64,000 nt of DNA, from assembly GCF_001667265.1 (NCBI RefSeq), contig NZ_LZHW01000004.1, forward strand, positions 1 through 64,000, written 5' to 3'. The position numbers and the translations under genes were made by a program. The notes under the pieces were generated by a model. The model was not told the origin of the DNA and searched no databases. It was given only the letters and a program-made list of their open reading frames with translations. Below, piece by piece: positions 1-7,920 of the stretch (its first letter is position 1; every line of letters starts with the position of its first letter). This DNA is from Mycobacterium sp. ACS4331 (GTDB lineage Bacteria > Actinomycetota > Actinomycetes > Mycobacteriales > Mycobacteriaceae).

Positions 1-133
1 CCCCCCCGCCCCCTCAGCCCCCCCCCCCCACCCCCCCGACACCCCCCCCACCCCGCCCCCCCCCCCCCCCCCCCCTCCACCCCCCCCCCCCCCCCCCCCC
101 CCCGCCCCCCCCCCCCCCGGGGGGGGGGGCCCC
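1..133. other. C/G homopolymer low-complexity tract at the window edge
   Basis: The first 118 bases are almost only C, with scattered A, T and G, then an abrupt switch to a run of 11 G followed by C. No reading frame, promoter or repeat unit can be made out. The composition is unlike the rest of the window, where no other long homopolymer occurs. It is most simply read as a contig end or low-quality assembly sequence; a real poly-C tract cannot be excluded. Confidence 0.75.
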
Positions 134-172
134 GACTGCTGTCCTGCAACGGCGCGGGTCGAGCGTGGGGGG

Positions 173-607
173 TCAGCCGGGGACGAGGCCCTCGTCGGGT
201 TCCGGGCCGAACACGAACCGCCGGCCCGAGATCTCGGTCGGGGTGACCCGGACGAACCGCAGCTTGAGGGTCGCGATCCACGGATACAGCCCGGCCCTCT
301 CGGCGTCCTCGATCTCCTCGGCGCCATAGAGCACCTCGGCGGTGCCGCGGACGATGACACTCCAACCGCCGGCCACGTTGTGATCGTCGGCCTCGAACAG
401 CACCTGGTCGTTCATCACCGTGCCGAACAGTTTGGTGCCCTCCGCACTGCGGAACAGGATCGTCCGGCGTTGCACCACATAGTTGACCGGAAAGATCTCC
501 GCCCGGCCCCCGATGGTGGTGACGAGCCGACCCAGGTGGACGCCGGACAACAGATCCCAGCTCTCGTCCTCGGTCAGGGGGACGACGGGTTCGGCTTCTG
601 CAGTCAT
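173..607 (-). CDS. pyridoxamine 5'-phosphate oxidase-family (split-barrel) protein
   Basis: 144 residues. The start ATG at 607 gives MTAEAEPVVPL and drops an unrelated Arg/Pro-rich extension in the longer open frame. The chain reads like the small PNPOx-like FMN/F420-binding split barrel: the stretch GRLVTTIGGRAEIFPVNYVV (about residues 25-44), then a strand with TILFRSAEGTKL and a block FEADDHNVAGGWSVIVRGTAEVL typical of the Pyridox_ox_2 type. Such proteins bind flavin, F420 or haem and act on oxidised cofactors or nitro compounds; the substrate here cannot be told. It stands alone on the minus strand, with 230 bases without a gene upstream. Family call is firm, function open. Confidence 0.8.
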   Translation of the reverse strand: MTAEAEPVVPLTEDESWDLLSGVHLGRLVTTIGGRAEIFPVNYVVQRRTILFRSAEGTKLFGTVMNDQVLFEADDHNVAGGWSVIVRGTAEVLYGAEEIEDAERAGLYPWIATLKLRFVRVTPTEISGRRFVFGPEPDEGLVPG

Positions 608-837
608 GCTGCCATTCTCGGGACCGCCGCAGGATTCCGCCAGGGTCGTGCGGCATCTGCGCAAGGCCCTATGACCCCAGACGGGTGAGTGCGCTGGGCT
701 TCGGGTGCCCAACATTCCGAACATCGACAGGATCCAGTGGAACCCGCTGCCGCCCGGACAGGCCAAGAAGGTCTGTCCATGGCACTCACCGCCCGGTCAG
801 TGGATCGGCGGCCCGCACGGAATCCCCTGCACCTGAC

Positions 838-1314
838 TCACTTCCGCCGCGGTGGCCGAACCCGGGTGGACACACTGAAGCGGTTCCAGGAGTTGATCAC
901 GGTGATCAGCGCGATCACGTGCGCCAACTCCTCCTCGGTGAACACCTCGGCGGCGCGCGTGTACACCGCGTCCGAGACGTGGCCGCCGCGGGTCAGGTCG
1001 GTCATCTCCTCGGTCAGCGCGAGCGCGGCCTGCTCCTTCTCTGTGAACAGTGACCCGGCCTCCTCCCAGGCCGACAGCAGGTAGATCCGCTGCTCGGTCT
1101 CGCCCTGCTTACGGGCGTCGTGGCTGTGCATGTCGAGGCAGAACGCGCAGTGGTTCAGCTGCGATGCCCTGATCTTGATCAACTCGGCGAGTGTGGGATC
1201 GACTCCCTTGGTGGCGGCGGCGCTGAAGTTCAGCATCGCCTCGTACACCTCGGGGACGACCCGGTTGAGTTGGATGCGCGAAACGGCTTCTGTGGATTCC
1301 AGGACTGTGGTCAT
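838..1314 (-). CDS. carboxymuconolactone decarboxylase / AhpD-like protein
   Basis: 158 residues, start ATG 1314 (MTTVLEST). The redox motif of the AhpD fold is present as Cys56-X2-Cys59-X3-His63 within LNHCAFCLDMHSH, preceded by a helix with Glu44 and followed by a helical C-terminal half. Proteins of this type act as peroxidases or thiol-disulfide oxidoreductases in the cytoplasm. The gene is divergent from a MocR-type regulator 49 bases away, so local control by that regulator is likely (inference). A TACCGT box 6 nt before the ATG suggests a leaderless transcript. An upstream in-frame start at 1380 would run into the regulator's coding region and is not preferred. Confidence 0.85.
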   Translation of the reverse strand: MTTVLESTEAVSRIQLNRVVPEVYEAMLNFSAAATKGVDPTLAELIKIRASQLNHCAFCLDMHSHDARKQGETEQRIYLLSAWEEAGSLFTEKEQAALALTEEMTDLTRGGHVSDAVYTRAAEVFTEEELAHVIALITVINSWNRFSVSTRVRPPRRK

Positions 1315-1320
1315 GATTCG

Positions 1321-1326
1321 ACGGTA
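1321..1326 (-). promoter_or_regulatory. candidate -10 box of the AhpD-like gene
   Basis: Read on the minus strand the hexamer is TACCGT, fitting the mycobacterial TANNNT -10. It ends 6 nt before the ATG at 1314, so transcription would begin at or next to the start codon. The whole divergent gap is only 49 bases and must also hold the promoter of the MocR gene. Confidence 0.45.
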
Positions 1327-1363
1327 GGCCCGAAAAGGCCTCCGTTCATGGTTCAATTCAGCG

Positions 1364-2782
1364 GTGATTTCGCGGGCCAATTCGGCCGGTTACGACCTGC
1401 ACCTTGATCTCCGCGAAGCCGTCGCTCCCGGCACCAGGGGTGTGCGCGATACCCTGCTGACCTCGCTGCGGGAGGCCGTGCGGTCCGGGCGATTGGCTCC
1501 CGGCACCCGCCTGCCACCCTCCCGGGCGCTGGCCACCGATCTCGGGGTCGCCCGCAACACCGTCGCCGAGGTCTACTCCGAGCTGGTGGCCGAAGGGTGG
1601 CTGGCCTCCCGCCAGGGCTCGGGAACCTGGGTGGTGAACCAGTCCCACACCCCGTCGACGCCTCGGCCTCGGGGGGCGCCGCCGACGCCGCGGCACAACC
1701 TGCTGCCCGGTTCACCTGATGTCGCGGAGTTTCCGCGTGCGGCGTGGATCGCCTCGACCCGGCGGGCACTGAACAACGCGCCCACCGAGGCCCTGCGGAT
1801 GGGCGATCCCCGCGGCCGCGTCGAACTGCGCCGTGCACTGGCCGAATACCTCGCCCGCGCCCGCGGGGCACGGGTGTCACCCGAGAACGTGGTGATCACC
1901 GCGGGCACCCGGCATTCGCTGCAGATCCTGACCCGGATGTTCGGTCCCGCCGCACGCATTGCGGTCGAGGCCTACGGACTGTTCCTGTTCCGGGACTGCA
2001 TCGCCGAGGCGGGGGGTTCCACCACGCCCCTCGGCTTCGACGAAATGGGTGTTGCGGTAACCGATCTGGATTCCCTGAGCACGCCGGCGGTGCTGGTGAC
2101 TCCGGCCCATCACTTCCCGCACGGGGTGCCGCTGCACCCCACCCGGCGCACGGCGATCGTGGACTGGGCGCACCGCAGCGGAGGCTACGTGCTCGAGGAC
2201 GACTACGACGGCGAGTTCCGGTACGACCGGCAGCCCATCGGCGCCCTTCAGAGCCTGGCACCGGAGCGGGTGGTCTATCTGGGATCCGCGAGCAAGAGCC
2301 TGAGTCCGGTGCTTCGCCTCGGTTGGATGGTGCTGCCGGCCGATCTGGTGGACCCCGCCGTGGCCGCGGCGGGCGGTGAGCAGTGGATGGTCAACGGCAT
2401 CACGCAACTGACCATGGCTGACTTCATCGCAACGGCCAACTACGACAAGCACATTCGCCGTATGCGCACCGAATACCGCCGCCGCCGCGACGCACTGGTG
2501 TCCCGCCTGGCGCCGTTCGAACCCGCAGTCACCGTCAGCGGCCTGTCGGCTGGGCTGCACCTGCTTCTGCTGCTGCCGGACGGCGCGGAGGCCGAGATGC
2601 TGCGGCGCGCAGGCGAGGCCGGCGTCGGCATCGCGAGCCTGTCGCGGCTTCGACATCCGCTGGCAGACAACGACGTTCCCCGACCCGACGGCGTCGTGGT
2701 GAACTTCGGGACGCCCGCCCAACACGCCTTCCCGAGCGCGGTCGATGCTCTGTGCGACGTGCTCGCCCAGACGATCCACTGA
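1364..2782 (+). CDS. MocR-family (GntR HTH + class I aminotransferase) transcriptional regulator
   Basis: 472 residues, GTG start at 1364. Residues about 25-92 form a GntR winged helix-turn-helix (LPPSRALATDLGVARNTVAE, then GSGTWVV). A linker of roughly 20 residues rich in Pro/Arg leads to a class I aminotransferase domain (about 115-470) with the PLP-binding features EDDYDGEFRYD and the Schiff-base lysine in GSASKSLSP (Lys311). MocR proteins use PLP or an aminoacyl-PLP as ligand and often regulate the divergent gene, here the AhpD-like gene. Some relatives (PdxR) control vitamin B6 synthesis, but no pdx genes are nearby. Family call is firm; ligand and targets are inferred. Confidence 0.9.
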   Translation: MISRANSAGYDLHLDLREAVAPGTRGVRDTLLTSLREAVRSGRLAPGTRLPPSRALATDLGVARNTVAEVYSELVAEGWLASRQGSGTWVVNQSHTPSTPRPRGAPPTPRHNLLPGSPDVAEFPRAAWIASTRRALNNAPTEALRMGDPRGRVELRRALAEYLARARGARVSPENVVITAGTRHSLQILTRMFGPAARIAVEAYGLFLFRDCIAEAGGSTTPLGFDEMGVAVTDLDSLSTPAVLVTPAHHFPHGVPLHPTRRTAIVDWAHRSGGYVLEDDYDGEFRYDRQPIGALQSLAPERVVYLGSASKSLSPVLRLGWMVLPADLVDPAVAAAGGEQWMVNGITQLTMADFIATANYDKHIRRMRTEYRRRRDALVSRLAPFEPAVTVSGLSAGLHLLLLLPDGAEAEMLRRAGEAGVGIASLSRLRHPLADNDVPRPDGVVVNFGTPAQHAFPSAVDALCDVLAQTIH

Positions 2783-2794
2783 CGTCCAGCAGGC

Positions 2795-3415
2795 TCAGCT
2801 GAGCGTCTCCAACTCGGCGGCCAGATTCTCCCGCGCCGCCCGCTCCCACCGTTCCCGGGCCGTGGCCGTGCGGTAGAGATGTGGCTCGGCCAGCAGTGCT
2901 CTGATGACACGGGCACGCCCCGCCCGAAAATCCGCCTCGGGCACGTGCGCGTACTCCGCACGCACCGCGGCCGAATTGCGCTGATAGTCCGCACGTGGCA
3001 GGGCGAGCACCGCAAGGTCCGCGTCCGAGAGCACCGCGCCGTTGCTGTCCCCCGCGACCGGGTTGTGCTCGACGGTCATCCGGATCAGCCGGGCCACCTC
3101 CGCCACGAACGCGGCGGGCAGGCCCAGCGCCGACAGTGCCTTCTCCGCCATGACCGCGCTGAGCTCCTCGTCGTCGGCCCTCCCGGCGTAGACCGCATCG
3201 TGGTACCAGGCGGCCAGACGGACCGCGGCCGGATCCTCCGCCAGGTGCTCGAGGTCGTCGATGGCGCTCAGCACACCACGCAGGTGCGCGAGGTCGTGGT
3301 AGTGCCGGTGGGGTTCGGCCCAGCATTCCAGCAGCACCTGACCGGCCGCGTCGACGTCGGGCGACGCTGTGAGCGGAGCCAGCAGCGCCCGCCACGCCCG
3401 AACCAGATCCTCCAC
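2795..3415 (-). CDS. HD-domain phosphohydrolase
   Basis: 206 residues, GTG start at 3415 (MEDLVRAWRALL); the longer frame to 3523 would overlap the start of the plus-strand GtrA-like gene and was rejected. Metal-binding HD signature: HRHYHDLAHL near residue 36, AAWYHDAVYAG (His-Asp pair) near residue 69, and a later Asp in LSDADLAVL. This matches the predicted metal-dependent HD phosphohydrolases of about 200 residues found widely in actinobacteria. Substrate unknown. It converges with the MocR gene (12 bases apart) and is divergent from the arabinan operon with only 40 bases between starts. Confidence 0.8.
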   Translation of the reverse strand: MEDLVRAWRALLAPLTASPDVDAAGQVLLECWAEPHRHYHDLAHLRGVLSAIDDLEHLAEDPAAVRLAAWYHDAVYAGRADDEELSAVMAEKALSALGLPAAFVAEVARLIRMTVEHNPVAGDSNGAVLSDADLAVLALPRADYQRNSAAVRAEYAHVPEADFRAGRARVIRALLAEPHLYRTATARERWERAARENLAAELETLS

Positions 3416-3442
3416 GCATCCATTCTTGCAACACCGGGGTCG

Positions 3443-3448
3443 TAAGCT
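3443..3448 (+). promoter_or_regulatory. candidate -10 box of the arabinan operon's first gene
   Basis: TAAGCT, a TANNNT hexamer ending 7 nt before the ATG at 3456. No Shine-Dalgarno sequence stands between it and the ATG, so a leaderless mRNA is the simplest reading. Confidence 0.45.
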
Positions 3449-3455
3449 TCCCGCG

Positions 3456-3869
3456 ATGGCCGAGACAGCTTCCGATGACACCCGCCTGAGCCTGAAGACC
3501 CAGGTGCTGCGCTTCCTGCTCACCGGAGGGCTGTCGGCGATCGTCGACTTCGGGCTCTACATCGCGCTGCTGGCGCTCGGCCTGCACGTCAACGTGGCAA
3601 AGACGCTGAGTTTCATCGCGGGCACCACCACGGCGTACCTCATCAACCGTCGATGGACGTTCCAGGCACCGCCCAGCCGCGCCCGGTTCATCGCGGTCAT
3701 GGTCCTCTACGCGCTCACCTACGCCGTCCAGGTCGGCATCAACTACCTCTTCTATCTCAAGTTCGCGGGTCAGCCGTGGCAGGTGCCGGTCGCCTTCGTC
3801 ATCGCGCAGGGCACCGCCACGGTCATCAACTTTGTGGTCCAGCGAGCGGTGATCTTCCGCCTGCGCTGA
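3456..3869 (+). CDS. GtrA-like membrane protein (Rv3789 homologue)
   Basis: 137 residues, ATG at 3456. Four hydrophobic helices fit the GtrA fold: FLLTGGLSAIVDFGLYIALL, the segment after AKTLSFIAGT, the segment FIAVMVLYALTYAVQVGINYL, and the last one around VAFVIAQGTATVINFV. The Rv3789 homologue always precedes dprE1; it has been proposed either to flip decaprenylphosphoryl-arabinose across the membrane or to anchor AftA and other arabinan enzymes. It lies 57 bases before dprE1 on the same strand. Family is clear, the exact role remains debated. Confidence 0.9.
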   Translation: MAETASDDTRLSLKTQVLRFLLTGGLSAIVDFGLYIALLALGLHVNVAKTLSFIAGTTTAYLINRRWTFQAPPSRARFIAVMVLYALTYAVQVGINYLFYLKFAGQPWQVPVAFVIAQGTATVINFVVQRAVIFRLR

Positions 3870-3912
3870 CGGTGGGGAATCTCGGCGGGCGTGGACTGAC
3901 GAGTGCGCGCGG

Positions 3913-3918
3913 TACCCT
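3913..3918 (+). promoter_or_regulatory. candidate internal -10 box before dprE1
   Basis: TACCCT, 8 nt before the dprE1 ATG. The stretch TACCCTTGCCAGCGATG is almost the same as the one before glf (TACCCTTGCTGCCGATG on the minus strand). This suggests dprE1 can be transcribed from its own leaderless promoter as well as by readthrough from the GtrA-like gene. Confidence 0.45.
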
Positions 3919-3926
3919 TGCCAGCG

Positions 3927-5297
3927 ATGTCCACCCTCACGACGCAGCGCCTCACGGGCTGGGGACGCACCGCTCCCTCAGTGGCCCAGGTGCTGTCCAC
4001 CCCAGATCCCGCGGAGATCGCGAACGCGGTCACACAGGCCGCCGAAGCCTCCGGCCGCGGCGTCATCGCCCGCGGCTTGGGGCGGTCCTACGGCGACAAC
4101 GCCCAGAACGGCGGCGGTCTGGTCGTCGACATGACTGCGCTGCACACCATCCACTCGATCAGCTCAGACACCGCGATGGTCGACGTCGACGCCGGCGTCA
4201 ACCTCGACCAGTTGATGAAGGCCGCACTGCCGTTCGGACTGTGGGTGCCGGTGCTGCCGGGCACCCGGCAGGTCACCGTCGGCGGGGCGATCGCCTGCGA
4301 CATCCACGGCAAGAACCATCACAGCGCCGGCAGCTTCGGCAACCACGTGCGCTCGATCGACCTGCTGACGGCCTCCGGCGAGATCCTGCACCTGACCCCG
4401 GACGGCGAGCACGCCGACATCTTCTGGGCCACCGTGGGCGGCAACGGCCTGACCGGCATCATCCTCCGCGCCACGATCGAGATGACCCGCACTGAGACCG
4501 CGTACTTCATCGCCGACGGCGACGTCACCGCGAGCCTCGAGCAGACCATCGCCTTCCACAGCGACGGCAGCGAGGCCAACTACACCTATTCCAGTGCCTG
4601 GTTCGACGCCATCAGTGCGCCGCCGAAGCTCGGCCGCGCGGCCATCTCACGCGGGTCGCTGGCCAAGCTCGACCAGCTGCCCGCCAAGTTGGCGCGCAAT
4701 CCACTGAAATTCGATGCGCCACAACTGCTCACGCTGCCCGACATGTTTCCCAACGGGCTGGCCAACAAATACACGTTCGGCCCCATCGGCGAACTCTGGT
4801 ACCGGAAGTCGGGGACCTACCGCAACAAGGTGCAGAACCTGACGCAGTTCTATCACCCGCTGGACATGTTCGGGGAGTGGAACCGGGCGTACGGACCCGC
4901 CGGTTTCCTGCAGTACCAGTTCGTGGTGCCGACGGAGGCCGTCGAGGAGTTCAAGCGCATCATCGGTGACATCCAGGGTTCCGGGCACTACTCGTTCCTC
5001 AATGTGTTCAAGCTCTTCGGGCCGGGAAACCAAGCGCCGCTGAGCTTTCCGATCCCGGGCTGGAACGTGTGCGTTGACTTCCCGATCAAGGCCGGACTGA
5101 ACGAATTCGTGCACGAACTCGACCGCAGGGTCCTGGAGTTCGGCGGACGCCTCTACACCGCCAAGGACTCCCGGACCACCGCCGAGACCTTCCACGCCAT
5201 GTACCCGCGCATCGACGAGTGGATCAAGGTGCGCCGCAGTGTCGACCCCGACGGGGTCTTCATGTCCGACATGGCCCGACGTTTGGAGCTTCAGTAG
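3927..5297 (+). CDS. dprE1: decaprenylphosphoryl-beta-D-ribose 2'-oxidase DprE1
   Basis: 456 residues (M. tuberculosis 461). FAD enzyme that oxidises decaprenylphosphoryl-ribose to the 2'-keto form, first half of the epimerisation making the arabinan donor; acts at the periplasmic face of the membrane. The FAD-binding PCMH domain has [20 protein letters not shown] and [21 protein letters not shown]. The cysteine attacked by benzothiazinones (Cys387 in M. tuberculosis) is conserved as Cys382 in [10 protein letters not shown]. The start at 3927 ([14 protein letters not shown]) was taken because family alignments begin here; a GTG at 3903 in frame is the alternative. dprE2 follows with no gap. 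Confidence 0.97.
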   Translation: MSTLTTQRLTGWGRTAPSVAQVLSTPDPAEIANAVTQAAEASGRGVIARGLGRSYGDNAQNGGGLVVDMTALHTIHSISSDTAMVDVDAGVNLDQLMKAALPFGLWVPVLPGTRQVTVGGAIACDIHGKNHHSAGSFGNHVRSIDLLTASGEILHLTPDGEHADIFWATVGGNGLTGIILRATIEMTRTETAYFIADGDVTASLEQTIAFHSDGSEANYTYSSAWFDAISAPPKLGRAAISRGSLAKLDQLPAKLARNPLKFDAPQLLTLPDMFPNGLANKYTFGPIGELWYRKSGTYRNKVQNLTQFYHPLDMFGEWNRAYGPAGFLQYQFVVPTEAVEEFKRIIGDIQGSGHYSFLNVFKLFGPGNQAPLSFPIPGWNVCVDFPIKAGLNEFVHELDRRVLEFGGRLYTAKDSRTTAETFHAMYPRIDEWIKVRRSVDPDGVFMSDMARRLELQ

Positions 5298-6062
5298 ATG
5301 GTGTTCGACGCCGTGGGCAACCCACAGACGATTCTGCTGCTCGGAGGCACCTCCGAGATCGGCCTGGCGATCTGCGAGCGGTACCTGAAGAATCAGCCGG
5401 CCCGCATCGTGCTGGCGGCACTGCCCGACGACCCGGGCCGCGAGGCCGCCGTCGCACAGATGCAGGCCGCGGGTGCCAAATCCGTGGAACTGATCGACTT
5501 CGACGCCGTCGACACCGAGAGCCATCCCGGCGTCATCGACGCCGCGTGGGCCGACCACGAGGTTGACGTCGCCATCGTCGCGTTCGGCCTGCTCGGTGAC
5601 GCCGAGGAACTGTGGCAGAACCAGCGCAAGGCCGTGCAGATCGCTGAGATCAACTACACCGCAGCGGTTTCCGTCGGCGTTCTGGTTGGCGAGAAGATGC
5701 GCGCCCAGGGACACGGGCAGATCATCGCGATGAGCTCGGCCGCCGGCGAGCGGGTGCGGCGGTCCAACTTCGTCTACGGCTCCACCAAGGCCGGACTCGA
5801 CGGGTTCTACCTGGGGCTCGGGGAGGCGCTGCGCGAGTACGGCGTTCGCGTGCTTGTGATCCGCCCGGGTCAGGTGCGCACGCGGATGAGCGCGCACGTC
5901 AAGGAGGCGCCGCTGACCGTGGACAAGGAGTACGTCGCCGATCTTGCGGTCACCGCGTCCGCCAAGGGCAAGGATCTGGTCTGGGCGCCGGGTGCGTTCC
6001 GCTACGTGATGATGATCCTGCGCCACATTCCCCGTCCCATCTTCCGCAAGCTGCCCATCTGA
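5298..6062 (+). CDS. dprE2: decaprenylphosphoryl-2-keto-beta-D-erythro-pentose reductase DprE2
   Basis: 254 residues. Short-chain dehydrogenase that reduces the DprE1 product with NAD(P)H to decaprenylphosphoryl-arabinose, the only arabinose donor for the cell wall. The nucleotide-binding turn is [10 protein letters not shown] near the N-terminus and the catalytic YxxxK is in [11 protein letters not shown], with the SDR serine in AMSSAAGE. The ATG directly abuts the dprE1 stop codon, so the two are translationally coupled and their proteins are known to work as a pair. The stop is one base from the aftA start. Confidence 0.96.
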   Translation: MVFDAVGNPQTILLLGGTSEIGLAICERYLKNQPARIVLAALPDDPGREAAVAQMQAAGAKSVELIDFDAVDTESHPGVIDAAWADHEVDVAIVAFGLLGDAEELWQNQRKAVQIAEINYTAAVSVGVLVGEKMRAQGHGQIIAMSSAAGERVRRSNFVYGSTKAGLDGFYLGLGEALREYGVRVLVIRPGQVRTRMSAHVKEAPLTVDKEYVADLAVTASAKGKDLVWAPGAFRYVMMILRHIPRPIFRKLPI

Positions 6063-6063
6063 C

Positions 6064-7920
6064 ATGAAGAGCGCGCTTTCGAGCGCCGGCCGCATGCTGC
6101 TGGCGACGGCGATCGCCGTCGTCGTCTGCGCGCTGGCGCTGATCGCGATCAGCCGTGTCGAGTGGCCCGCCTTCCCGTCGAGCAATCAACTGCATGCGCT
6201 GACCACGGTCGGTCAGTTCGGCTGCCTGGCGGCGCTGCTCGCCGCCGGCTGGCTGTGGCGCCGCGGCAGGCGCGTCGTCGCGCAGTTGACCGCGGTCGTC
6301 TTTCTGGCCGCGTTCGTCGTCGCGACCCTGGGCATGCCGCTGGGGGCCACCAAGCTGTATCTGTTCGGGATCTCGGTCGATCAGCAGTTCCGCACCGAGT
6401 ACCTGACCCGGCTGACCGACAGCCCAGCGCTGCGCGATATGACCTACGCGGGCCTGCCGCCGTTCTACCCGCCGGGCTGGTTCTGGCTCGGGGGCCGCGC
6501 GGCCGCGCTGACCGGGACTCCCGGCTGGGAGATGTACAAGCCGTGGGCCATCACCTCGATCGCGATCGCGGTCGTGCTGGCCTTCGTGCTGTGGAGCGCG
6601 CTGGTGCGCTTCGAGTACGCCCTGATCGTCACGATCACCACGGCCGCGGTGACCCTGGCCTATGCCTCCCCCGAGCCCTACAGCGCGATCGTCACGGTTC
6701 TGCTGCCGCCGGTGCTGGTGCTGGCGTGGTCGGGCCTGAGGGCCGGTGAACGCGGAGGGGGTTGGGCCGCGATCGTCGGCGTCGGGGTGTTCCTCGGCGT
6801 GACGGCGACGTTCTACACGCTGCTGCTCGGCCTTGCCGCGCTGACCGTGACCGTGATGGCCGTGGTGGTCGCGATCGCCCGGCGCAGTGTCGACCCGCTG
6901 GTCAGGCTGGCTGTCGCCGGCGTGATCGCGCTTGCGATCGCCGCGATCACCTGGCTTCCGTTCGTGCTGCGCGCGCTGCGCGACCCCCTGTCGGACACCG
7001 GCAGCGCCCAGCACTACCTGCCCGCGGACGGCGCGGTGCTGACGTTCCCCATGCTGCAGTTCTCGCTGCTCGGAGCGCTCTGCATGCTCGGCACGATCTG
7101 GCTGATCGTCCGGGCGAGGTCGTCGGTGCGGGCCGGTGCACTGGCGATCGGCGTGCTGACGGTCTACCTGTGGTCGCTGCTGTCCATGCTGACCACGCTG
7201 GCCGGCACCACCCTGCTGTCGTTCCGGCTGCAGCCGACCCTGACCGCGCTGCTGGCCGCGGCCGGCGCGTTCGGGTTCATCGAGTTCACCCTCGCCGCGG
7301 CCGCCCGGTGGAATCGCGCGCTGATCCCCGTCGCGGCCGTCGTCGGGATCGCCGGCGGCATGGCGTTCAGCCAGGACATCCCGGACACGCTGCGCCCCGA
7401 CCTGGCCGTGGCCTACACCGACACCGACGGCTACGGGCAGCGCGGAGACCGCAGGCCGCCCGCCTCGGAGAAGTACTACGCCGAGATCGACTCCGCGATC
7501 GTCGAGGCCACCGGACGGCCCCGCGACGAGACCGTGGTGCTGACCGCGGACTACAGCTTCCTGTCGTTCTACCCGTACCTCGGCTTCCAGGGCCTGACCT
7601 CGCACTACGCCAACCCGCTGGCGCAGTTCGACGACCGCGCGGCGGCGATCGAGTCGTGGTCTGATCTCGACGACGCCGAGGCCTTCGTCAAGGCCCTCGA
7701 CGAGCTGCCGTGGGAGGCGCCGACGGTGTTCCTGATGCGCCGCGGTGCGGGCACGGGGTCGGGGAGCACCTACACGCTGCGCCTAGCCGAGGATGTGTAC
7801 CCGAATCAGCCCAACGTGCGGCGCTACACCGTGGAACTGGATTCCGCGTTGTTCGACGAACCGCACTTCACCACACAGACCATCGGACCGTTCGTGCTGG
7901 CGATCAGGAACCAGCGCTGA
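6064..7920 (+). CDS. aftA: galactan 5-O-arabinofuranosyltransferase AftA
   Basis: 618 residues. Membrane GT-C glycosyltransferase that puts the first arabinofuranose on the galactan chain. The N-terminal two thirds (to about residue 430) is a multi-helix membrane domain, with [17 protein letters not shown] in an extracytoplasmic loop near residue 137; the last 170 residues ([18 protein letters not shown] onwards) form the soluble periplasmic domain. It sits between dprE2 (1-base gap) and embC, whose ATG overlaps the aftA stop as TGATG. This order is the same as in M. tuberculosis Rv3791-Rv3793. Confidence 0.94.
   Translation: MKSALSSAGRMLLATAIAVVVCALALIAISRVEWPAFPSSNQLHALTTVGQFGCLAALLAAGWLWRRGRRVVAQLTAVVFLAAFVVATLGMPLGATKLYLFGISVDQQFRTEYLTRLTDSPALRDMTYAGLPPFYPPGWFWLGGRAAALTGTPGWEMYKPWAITSIAIAVVLAFVLWSALVRFEYALIVTITTAAVTLAYASPEPYSAIVTVLLPPVLVLAWSGLRAGERGGGWAAIVGVGVFLGVTATFYTLLLGLAALTVTVMAVVVAIARRSVDPLVRLAVAGVIALAIAAITWLPFVLRALRDPLSDTGSAQHYLPADGAVLTFPMLQFSLLGALCMLGTIWLIVRARSSVRAGALAIGVLTVYLWSLLSMLTTLAGTTLLSFRLQPTLTALLAAAGAFGFIEFTLAAAARWNRALIPVAAVVGIAGGMAFSQDIPDTLRPDLAVAYTDTDGYGQRGDRRPPASEKYYAEIDSAIVEATGRPRDETVVLTADYSFLSFYPYLGFQGLTSHYANPLAQFDDRAAAIESWSDLDDAEAFVKALDELPWEAPTVFLMRRGAGTGSGSTYTLRLAEDVYPNQPNVRRYTVELDSALFDEPHFTTQTIGPFVLAIRNQR

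Noticed and set aside
7710..7919. Upstream extension of embC within aftA
   Set aside because: No similarity to EmbC family N-termini; the overlapping TGATG start at 7920 is the usual coupled arrangement.
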